Shown in pieces: positions 55,389 through 64,000 of a stretch of 64,000 nucleotides of DNA (positions are counted from its first letter, which is position 1; each line of letters starts with the position of its first letter). This DNA is from Streptomyces sp. AC1-42W (lineage in GTDB: Bacteria; Actinomycetota; Actinomycetes; Streptomycetales; Streptomycetaceae): NCBI RefSeq assembly GCF_003248355.1, contig NZ_QKWY01000003.1:223164-287163 (forward strand), in the 5' to 3' direction. The position numbers were made by a program, and so were the translations under genes. The notes under the pieces are model-generated. The model was not told the origin of the DNA and searched no databases. It saw only the letters and a list, made by a program, of their open reading frames with translations.

Positions 55389-55443
55389 GGACAGCTCCCT
55401 TGTATCTTTGGTGGTATGCCCCAAAGATACAAGGGAGCTGTCC
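55389..55443. repeat. 55-base near-perfect palindrome, candidate resolvase site
   Basis: The left arm 55389-55411 (GGACAGCTCCCTTGTATCTT plus TGG) and the right arm 55421-55443 are exact reverse complements over 23 bases. The 9-base centre TGGTATGCC is itself almost symmetrical (GGTA/TGCC with one T-G mismatch and one bulged T). Length and position beside the resolvase gene are like telomere-resolution sites of N15-type elements (about 50-56 bases). It could instead be a regulatory or terminator hairpin between the two divergent genes, but such length and perfection are exceptional here. Confidence 0.85.
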
Positions 55444-55786
55444 GTAGTACAACTGCGCCACGCCACGCCGCGCTGCCCGCACAAACTCTTCACGCCCGGA
55501 GGTCCACACAGAGTCAGCCCCGCGGCGCCAGAACAGAGCGCTCGCCACGGCGGCGACCGCAGCTGCAGCCAGAGAACGAACGTCTCACGGTGGTCGCCCA
55601 GAGTTCCTTCCGGAACCCTCGCCCGACACAGGCCCGATGGCGGACGCCGTGCCCCGCCCCGGCCGCGGACGCCGCACTGGCCGGCCCACATCAGTCCTCA
55701 GGGCAAGCGACATGCGCCGCAGGCTGCACGCAGAGGCTGATGCGATGATTGAGGACACAGAGAACGGGCTGATCAAAGGGGTTGCT

Positions 55787-56746
55787 GTGGCCGCGTACGA
55801 ACTGGCGAACCGGCTGGTCATCGGCATCGCCTCCAGCGCACTGTTCGACCTCGCAGAGTCCGACGCCGTATTCCGGGAGCAGGGCGAGGAGGGCTACCGC
55901 GCCTACCAGGCAGAGCACCTCACCGACACGCTGTGCCCCGGCGTCGCGTTCCCGTTCATTCGCCGCCTGCTCTCGCTGAACGACCTGAGCGAAGCGGACG
56001 ACCCCCTGGTCGAGGTCATCGTCCTGTCCCGGAACGACCCCGACACCGGGCTTCGCGTCATGCGGTCAATACAGACACACGGGCTGCAGATAAGCCGCGC
56101 CATCTTCATGCAAGGCCGCTCGCCCTACCAGTTCATGCCAGCCCTCAACATGTCGCTGTTCCTGTCGGCGAACGCCGGAGACGTACGCGAGGCCGTCTCC
56201 CGCGGACTGCCCGCAGGGCACGTCCTGGGCGAGCCCCACGAGGACGACACCAGCGACCGCGACCTGCGCATCTCCGTCGACTTCGACGGCGTCCTCGCCA
56301 CCGACGAGTCGGAACAGGTGTACAAGACCGGAGGCATCGAGGGGTTCCGTGCCCACGAGGTACTCAACGCCGCGGTGCCGCATGACGCGGGACCCCTGAA
56401 AGACTTCCTGGCCAGCATCAACCGAATCCAGCAGCGGGAAGAAGAAGAGCGGCAGAAGGACAGCGACTACCGGATTCGCCTCCACGTATCACTCGTCACC
56501 GCACGCAACGCCCCCGCACACGAACGGGCAGTGGTCAGCCTGAAAAACTGGGGAGTGACCGTCAATGACGCCTTCTTCCTCGGAGGCATCGACAAGGGCG
56601 AGATCATGAAGGTCCTCAAGCCGCACATCTTCTTCGACGACCAGGAAAGCCATCTGGCCAGCACCTCACGGACTACCCCCAGCGTTCACGTCCCCTTCGG
56701 CAAGCTCAACGAGCACACCGCTCCCGAAGACCTGACGAAGTCCTGA
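55787..56746 (+). CDS. cytosolic 5'-nucleotidase (cN-I-like)
   Basis: 319 residues from GTG 55787 (AAGGGG five bases upstream); longer starts at 55637 or 55712 add untypical sequence. HAD-related 5'-nucleotidase family pfam06189: LANRLVIGIASSALFDLAES, GPAFPF-like GVAFPFIRRLLSLNDLSEAD, VIVLSRNDPDTGLRV, RISVDFDGVLATDESEQVY (catalytic Asp region), DAFFLGGIDKGEIMKVLKPH and IFFDDQESHL. It should hydrolyse nucleoside 5'-monophosphates in the cytoplasm. Divergent from the resolvase gene across the palindrome, so the two may share regulation. Intact. Confidence 0.88.
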   Translation: MAAYELANRLVIGIASSALFDLAESDAVFREQGEEGYRAYQAEHLTDTLCPGVAFPFIRRLLSLNDLSEADDPLVEVIVLSRNDPDTGLRVMRSIQTHGLQISRAIFMQGRSPYQFMPALNMSLFLSANAGDVREAVSRGLPAGHVLGEPHEDDTSDRDLRISVDFDGVLATDESEQVYKTGGIEGFRAHEVLNAAVPHDAGPLKDFLASINRIQQREEEERQKDSDYRIRLHVSLVTARNAPAHERAVVSLKNWGVTVNDAFFLGGIDKGEIMKVLKPHIFFDDQESHLASTSRTTPSVHVPFGKLNEHTAPEDLTKS

Positions 56747-57103
56747 CACCGCACGCACAGCACGGCTGCGCCCATCAACCGAGCAGCGCTGCTGAGGGCT
56801 CGCGACCTGGCCGCAGCCGAACGGCAGGCAAAAGGCCGCAGCCTCGACGAGCCGGCTCCGGCCGAAGCAAGTCACCACAGCTCCGGCTACGGGCAAACCC
56901 CCAACCAGACCCCTTACACAGGCGCCGACAGTCCACGGATAGCGACTTCGTGAAGGCTGACGGTGACACCGGGACGGGTGCTACGTTGTGCCGCAGGGGA
57001 GTGGCACAGCGCATCACACCAGACCAAACAGCCCCAGGGCGCTGATCCGGTGCGGTCCGCAACAGGGGTGGGACTCGCGCCGCTCGGACAAGCACGATCA
57101 GTA
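56747..57103. other. gap without a supported gene, probable promoter of the ABC-3C operon
   Basis: About 360 bases. The open plus-strand frame leading into the effector gene (from 56963) lacks a ribosome site and has low-complexity translation, so it is treated as leader DNA. No clear operator recognised. Confidence 0.45.
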
Positions 57104-57665
57104 GTGGGGAACGTGGCACGAGCAAGGTCGCACTCGGCGGCAGGGCAGATGACCGGGTACCTCTACCAGTGCGAGCTCGCTCTGCTCGAGCTCGCCCGCC
57201 GCAGCTGGCACGACCCGACCGCCGAGGTCCGCATGGAACTCCTCGACGACATCGAGTTCCTCGACCAGGACAAGACACCGCGGGAACTCCTGCAGGCCAA
57301 GCACCGTGAAGCCGCCGGCCCGCTCAGCGAGACCGGGAAAGACTTCTGGCGATCGGTCGGATCCTGGATCGACGCCCTCAGAAAGCTCTCAGAACCCTCG
57401 GGCGCCGCCATGCCCATCCTGCGCCTCGTCTCGACCCAGACCGTTCCACCGGACACCTTCTTCCACTACCTCAGTGCCGGCCCGGACAGAGACGAAGCCA
57501 AAGCGCTGCAGCGCATGGAACAGACCGCCAGCGACGAGGAAGGGCCCGACACCACCGCCAAGGACCGCCAGCTGTTCATGAGCCTTACCCGCGCCCGACG
57601 CCAGGAACTCGTCAGCGCCATCACCGTCAACGGCGGCGCTCCGCTGATGTCAGACCTCGACCCTA

Positions 57666-58543
57666 AGGGTTGTCCCGTAACTGCTGGTCACGGGTGAGAT
57701 GATCTTGCGGTGGCTGGTGTGATCACGGCGTCGGAGCCGTCCTGGATAGCCCCGTTCACCGGGCTGAGCCCTCGCCTGTTCGGCAAGCTGGTGACCGTAC
57801 TGCGGCGCGAGGGTGCGGATGCGGTCCGCAGGGGCCGGCCGTGGAGCCTCCCGCTGGAGGACCGGGCTCTGCTGGTCGCGGCGTACTGGCGCACAAACTT
57901 GACGATGCGCCAGCTCGCCCCGCTCTTCGGGGTGTCCAAGTCGGCAGCGGACCGCATCATCGACCACCTCGGGCCGATGCTCGCGCTCCAGCCCCGCAAG
58001 CGGTTCGCCAAGGACACCGTCCTCATCGTGGACGGCACCCTGGTCCCCACCCGGGACCACACGGTGGCGGAGCAGTCCAAGAATTACCGGTACTCGACCA
58101 ACCATCAGGTCGTCATCGACGCCGACACCCGCCTGGTCGTCGTGGTGGGCCGGCCGCTTGCCGGAAACCGCAACGACTGCAAGGCATGGGAGGAATCCGG
58201 CGCCAAAGCCGCCGTCGGCAGAACACTCACGATCGCCGACGGCGGCTATCCCGGCACCGGGCTCGTCATGCCCCACCGCCGACGCAAGGGCGAAGACCTT
58301 CCGGACTGGAAGGAAGCACACAACAAGTCCCACAAGCAGGTCCGCGCCCGCGTCGAGCACGTCTTCGCGCGCATGAAGACCTGGAAGATCCTCCGCGACT
58401 GCCGCCTCAAAGGCGACGGAGTCCACCACGCCATGCTCGGCATTGCCCGGATGCACAACCTCGCCCTCGCCGGATAGACGCACGGCCCGCACAACGGCCA
58501 ACCACGCCCAAGGCGGCTCAGAGATCATTTACGGGACAGCCCT
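57666..58543 (+). mobile_element. IS5-family insertion sequence, copy B
   Basis: 878 bases, the same ends and same protein as copy A at 3092-3969 and in the same orientation. It is flanked by CTA on the left and TAG on the right, giving a TA duplication. It interrupts the effector frame exactly at DLDP|SLAKELG. Confidence 0.95.
57710..58477 (+). CDS. IS5-family transposase (copy B)
   Basis: 255 residues, identical to the copy A transposase; HTH LTMRQLAPLFGVSKSAADRI, then DDE blocks LIVDGTLVP, TIADGGYPG and RVEHVFARMKTW. Identity of the two copies indicates recent transposition within this replicon. Confidence 0.93.
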   Translation: MAGVITASEPSWIAPFTGLSPRLFGKLVTVLRREGADAVRRGRPWSLPLEDRALLVAAYWRTNLTMRQLAPLFGVSKSAADRIIDHLGPMLALQPRKRFAKDTVLIVDGTLVPTRDHTVAEQSKNYRYSTNHQVVIDADTRLVVVVGRPLAGNRNDCKAWEESGAKAAVGRTLTIADGGYPGTGLVMPHRRRKGEDLPDWKEAHNKSHKQVRARVEHVFARMKTWKILRDCRLKGDGVHHAMLGIARMHNLALAG

Positions 58544-58759
58544 TAGTCTGGCCAAAGAACTGGGGATCACGCCGAGCGACCATGCTCAGGACGCCCTCGA
58601 ACCTGCGTTCCGCAGCTAATCGGGGATCCTGGACACGGATGACGGCGTTGTCGCAGGTCACTGGGTTCCGGCCTGGTGGAACAACCGGAATCTCCTAGTA
58701 ACACGTTCTGCGCGACTTCCCTGTATTGACCTGTGGTGTTGCTGTTAAGGTCTGGAACC

Positions 58760-60529
<1,770 letters not shown>

Positions 60530-61283
60530 CCTGCATGAACGCTCCCGCCTAGACACACGCCGATCCGGCGTGCGCTCTGGCATATCCGCAGGTCAACCCC
60601 CAGATTCGTGTACTAGAGCGCCACCTCAGCTGCGGAACTCAGGTCGAAGAGATCAAAGGGTGGTGGTACGGCGTGGCGGTCAAACTCCTGGAGCGCAGGA
60701 ACCCCCAGCGCAGACGAGCCTCCGCCAGTGCCCAGGAACTCATGTGCCGCCGCGACGAGGTCACCGGCCGCTACACCGGCAGACACCTGCCGATCACCGA
60801 AACCCTGCGCAACCTCACCGAGGCCGAGATCGCCGGCTACACCGATCGCCTGGTCGTCACCCAGATGCGGTGGATCGGCCTGCCCGACGACGAAATCGCG
60901 ATGCACCTGCGCGACTACCACCTCGCACGGGCACAGCGTTCCGAATGGCTCCGCACCTTCAAGATCACCCCGGAGCGGCTCGAGGAATACGAAGGGGAAC
61001 TGCACTACGAGTGGGAGACCGCCTTCCGCCGCCGCACCCGCCGCATCCCCGCCGACACGAGCGAAGAAGCACGCCAGGACATCGGACAGGACATCCTGGA
61101 CGCCACCATGGACCGCGTCGCCGACACCCCGCTGCGTCCTGGCACCGTCACCCCGCCCTGGGTCGGCAAAGGAAGCGCCCACGGCCTGTCCGACCAGGCC
61201 GACATTGCAGGGCCCGACCGGCAACTCGGCTGGCACCCCGACTACCAAAACCGCTGCAAGAGCCCCGACGAAGCGCAGGAACA

Positions 61284-61769
61284 GTGACGACCGACTCCCA
61301 CCGCAATGTGTCGGAGGCGCAGGCGCTGTTCAACCCCGCCTTCGGCGCCTACCTCCTGGCCAGCGCCGTCAGCATCGCCACGAAGAAGGCGCAGCACCCC
61401 CTGCCCTGGCCCAGCGCGTTCTTGGTCCTGCCCTTCGTCCTGCCCACGGACACCCGAGAGTCCCTGCCGGCGAAGTCCACCGTCACGCTCACCGCCTGGG
61501 CCAACGACAACCCCCGCCTGCAGGCCGCATTCGCCGAACGCGCCGCGGCGCTCACCACCTACACCCGCACCAGCCTGCGCACCGCCATGCGCCACCACGC
61601 CATAGACGTCACCCCCGCCGGGCTGATCTGCCCCCGCACCCCCAAGCCCCCGTCCGCCGCCCCAGGCGAGGAAGTCGCCGACTGCGCCCGCGCGGCCGCG
61701 CTAGTCGGCCGATGGCTCGCCGTGACCGACCCCACCCGAGCCTTCACCACCCTCGGCGTCCGACCCTGA
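61284..61769 (+). CDS. ABC-3C middle component
   Basis: 161 residues. The N-terminal VSEAQALFNPAFGAYLLASA is the characteristic FNPAF motif of the ABC-three-component middle-component family. PLPWPSAFLVLPFVLPTDTR and TLTAWANDNPRLQAAFAERA follow. The protein is helical and small, as in other systems, and is thought to link effector and ATPase. GTG 61284 overlaps the effector stop (GTGA), so it is translationally coupled to a gene now interrupted; its own ribosome site may not suffice. Intact. Confidence 0.82.
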   Translation: MTTDSHRNVSEAQALFNPAFGAYLLASAVSIATKKAQHPLPWPSAFLVLPFVLPTDTRESLPAKSTVTLTAWANDNPRLQAAFAERAAALTTYTRTSLRTAMRHHAIDVTPAGLICPRTPKPPSAAPGEEVADCARAAALVGRWLAVTDPTRAFTTLGVRP

Positions 61770-61800
61770 ACCGCCCCTACGAAGGAGCCCCAGAACCGTC

Positions 61801-63750
61801 ATGCAGCTGCTCGCCCTGGCCCTGTACCACCGAGACGGCAGGAAGCCCCCAAGGGTCCTGCGGTTCCGCCCCGGGGCGCTCAACATCCTCACCGGCGAGT
61901 CCGAAACCGGTAAGTCCGAAGTCCTCACCATCGTCGACTACTGCCTCGGACGCCGCGCACCCAACCTGCCAGACGACCTGATCGACCAGACCGTCGGCTG
62001 GTACGCCCTCCTGGTCACCTTCGCAGACACCTCACGCATGATCCTGGCCCGACCCCGGCCCACCGGAGCCTCCACCCAGAACGCCTTCATCCGCACCGGA
62101 GACACCACCCTCGACATCCCACGGCCCGACGAACTCGTCACCAACTCCAACGCCGCGGTCCTGCGCAGCGAACTCAGCGCCCGCCTAGGTATCGAGGACT
62201 TCCACTTCCAGCCGCCCACCGGCGCCGCCCGCAGCGCCTTCGACGTCTCCATCGGCCAAGCGGCTCTGTTCTGCTTCCAGAACCAGAACGAGATCGCCTC
62301 CCAGACAGCTCTTTTCCACCGCCAGACCGAGTCCGGCATGGCACAGGCCATCAAGGACACCCTGCCGTACTTCCTCGGAGCAGCCGGCCCCGAACAAGCA
62401 CTCCGCCGCCACCGTCTGGGCGAAGCCCAGCGAGCCCAGCGCGCAGCACAGCGGAAACTCGAAGACGCCCTGCGCCACCAGCAGGCCATGGACGCAAACG
62501 GCCTGGCCCTCGTACGCCTCGCGGAGGCCGAAGGCCTCCTCACCGATGTTCCCGCAGCCCCCGAGAACGCACAGGTCTTCAGCCTTCTCCACCAGGCCCT
62601 GGCCGCCGCGCCCCGGACTGCGGCCCCACTCGACATGCGCGACCGGCGCCAGGAGCTCAACGACGAACGCCGCATCCTGCGCGAACAGCTCCAGGACTTC
62701 GACGAGGCACTGGCCGCAGTCGACCGCTGGCAGCAGCAGGGCCGCGCGTTCACCGGCGAACTGCACCTCCAGCTCGACCGCCTTAAAACGCTCGAGCTCC
62801 TCGGTCCCGAACGCCATCACGACACCAGCGTGTGCCCCATGTGCACCCAGCCCCTGCCACACCCCGACCCCACAGCGCAGGACATCTCCGAGCTGACCGA
62901 ACACCTTGCACAAGAACTCGCCCAGGCGCAGACGCTCCAGCCCGTCCGGGAAGAGCACCGCCGCGCCCTGCAGGCCCAACGTGCCGGCGTGGCCGAACGC
63001 CTCAGGCTGAATGGCACCCAGCTCAGAGAACTCCTCGCCAGCGACGAACGCATGAGCCGCCTGCAGGAGCACAACCTGCGGGTCGCTCACATCCAGGGCC
63101 GGATCTCCGAAGCACTCACCCGCACAGGCACCGACGACGACATCACCCGACTGCGCCACAACCTCGCCCTCACCGAAGAACACGTGACCACACTCGAACA
63201 GCTCGTCGACGAAGACGACGTAGCAGCCGAGACCGAGCGCCGCCTCGCCGACATCGCCATCGACATGACGGCCTGGGCCAAGCGGCTCAACCTCGGAGGC
63301 GCAGCAGACGCCACCGAAGTGGCCATCAGCCTCAAGCTCCTCAACATCGTCCTCAGGCGACCCTCCGGACGACTGCCCCTCACACGCATCGGCAGCGCCA
63401 AGAACCACATCGGCTACCACCTGGTCGCCCATCTCGCCCTGCACACCTACCTGCGACGCAACAACCGCCCCGTCCCCGGGTTCCTCATGCTCGACCAGCC
63501 GACCCAGGCCTTCTTCCCGGAAAAGCCCCGCGACGCCTCCACCATCGAAGACGCCGACTGGACAACCGTCACCGCCTACTTCCAACTCCTCAACGACGTC
63601 GTCCGACTCAACAACGGAGCGTTCCAGATCATCGTCTGCGACCACGCCAACCTGCCCGAAGACTGGTTCCAGGAAGCCGTGATCGGCAACTGGCGCCCCG
63701 ACGCCGAAGGCAATCGCACCGCCCTGATTCCGTTGGAGTGGCTCGGCTGA
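61801..63750 (+). CDS. ABC-3C SMC-like ATPase (DUF3732)
   Basis: 649 residues. Walker A is ILTGESETGKSEVLTIVDYC (about 29-48). A coiled-coil arm runs to about 440, with a CPMC pair (near 344-347) inside it, resembling the zinc-hook of Rad50-like ATPases. The DUF3732 Walker B block is PGFLMLDQPTQAFFPEK (about 560-576). In ABC-3C systems this ATPase is proposed to sense invading or damaged nucleoprotein and unleash the effector. The gene starts 31 bases after the middle component (AGGAG lies 13 bases before ATG). Frame intact. A hairpin follows the stop. Confidence 0.85.
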   Translation: MQLLALALYHRDGRKPPRVLRFRPGALNILTGESETGKSEVLTIVDYCLGRRAPNLPDDLIDQTVGWYALLVTFADTSRMILARPRPTGASTQNAFIRTGDTTLDIPRPDELVTNSNAAVLRSELSARLGIEDFHFQPPTGAARSAFDVSIGQAALFCFQNQNEIASQTALFHRQTESGMAQAIKDTLPYFLGAAGPEQALRRHRLGEAQRAQRAAQRKLEDALRHQQAMDANGLALVRLAEAEGLLTDVPAAPENAQVFSLLHQALAAAPRTAAPLDMRDRRQELNDERRILREQLQDFDEALAAVDRWQQQGRAFTGELHLQLDRLKTLELLGPERHHDTSVCPMCTQPLPHPDPTAQDISELTEHLAQELAQAQTLQPVREEHRRALQAQRAGVAERLRLNGTQLRELLASDERMSRLQEHNLRVAHIQGRISEALTRTGTDDDITRLRHNLALTEEHVTTLEQLVDEDDVAAETERRLADIAIDMTAWAKRLNLGGAADATEVAISLKLLNIVLRRPSGRLPLTRIGSAKNHIGYHLVAHLALHTYLRRNNRPVPGFLMLDQPTQAFFPEKPRDASTIEDADWTTVTAYFQLLNDVVRLNNGAFQIIVCDHANLPEDWFQEAVIGNWRPDAEGNRTALIPLEWLG

Positions 63751-63766
63751 GACTGCCAGCACAGCC

Positions 63767-63786
63767 GGTCCCGGCGTGCCGGGACC
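63767..63786 (+). terminator. short hairpin after the ABC-3C operon
   Basis: GGTCCCGGC-GT-GCCGGGACC, a 9-base perfect inverted repeat 17 bases after the ATPase stop. Probable terminator without a T tract. Confidence 0.6.
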
Positions 63787-64000
63787 CAGCCAGGCGAGGC
63801 CGACGCAAGCGACGTCCTTGACCATGAAGGCAACGGCCCATCATGACGCCCTCGCGACGATGCCGCACCTACGCCGCTGTCCCCGAAGCTCCTATACGGG
63901 GCTCACGCCCATAAGGAACCGGGGGAGTGGGCATGCCGGGGCCCGCGTTGCCGGGCTGGCGCAAGTATTCGGAGAGGTGGAAGAGCAAGGGCGTCGCTCC
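63787..64000. other. window end, no supported gene
   Basis: No convincing gene. GAAGCTCCTATA at 63888-63899 is the reverse complement of TATAGGAGCTTC at the right border of the IS110 element, a possible second IS110 end or target. A new gene may begin beyond the window. Confidence 0.4.

Noticed and set aside
55371..55748. plus-strand gene starting inside the resolvase palindrome
   Set aside because: The frame begins in the palindrome and translates to low-complexity Arg/Pro sequence; the palindrome yields similar peptides on both strands simply by symmetry.

Overview
The window looks like the arm of a linear Streptomyces replicon, either a chromosome end or a large linear plasmid. Coding GC is very high. 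GTG and TTG starts are frequent. The gene content is typically streptomycete: SANT and XRE regulators, DUF4157 and DUF6083 proteins, an FG-GAP protein, and a tap/tpg telomere gene pair. Much of it is accessory and decayed. At least eight insertion sequences are present and many genes carry a single-base frameshift, a nonsense codon or a truncation.

Layout. Positions 1-8704 are an IS cluster: an ISL3 end, a broken IS4-type transposase, IS1380, IS5, IS630 and a second IS5-type element. Among them sit small chromosomal genes: YdeI-like, two VOC proteins and an AhpD-like protein. Positions 8709-25719 are ordinary arm genes: a nonsense-mutated MmpL exporter, a TetR/SDR pair, a secreted cyclophilin, a secreted trypsin, Lrp, a nitroreductase and an FG-GAP protein hit by ISL3. 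They enclose a three-gene operon (12344-14917) of an XRE protein with polymerase-like motifs and a small Tpg-like partner. Position 26039 begins a DUF4157 toxin-like protein. Positions 28424-45909 hold a decayed Tn7/Tn5053-like transposition module (TniA, two AAA ATPases, a TnsA fragment, TniQ). It encloses a damaged Wadjet-type SMC plasmid-defence operon on the minus strand (jetA remnant, jetB, frameshifted jetC, jetD) and tap.

Positions 46184-53594 contain an IS110 element, tpg, a SANT-domain gene, small regulators and three damaged genes (one unrecognised, one DUF6083, one UvrD-like helicase). Positions 54433-56746 carry the most unusual locus: a protelomerase-like (hairpin-telomere resolvase) tyrosine recombinase whose divergent promoter region contains a 55-base near-perfect palindrome, facing a 5'-nucleotidase gene. 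Positions 57104-63750 are an ABC-three-component (ABC-3C) conflict system. Its REase-like effector gene is split by two IS elements and a residual stop, while the middle component and the DUF3732 ATPase remain intact.

How it fits together. The island combines telomere maintenance (Tap/Tpg plus a possible hairpin-end resolvase), transposition (Tn7-like plus ISs) and anti-invader systems (Wadjet, ABC-3C). Both defence systems are damaged at specific components. Two identical IS5 copies in direct orientation at 3092-3969 and 57666-58543 bracket nearly all of it. No tRNA, rRNA or CRISPR array was seen. Because many lesions are single-base indels, base-calling error must be excluded before each is called a true pseudogene.
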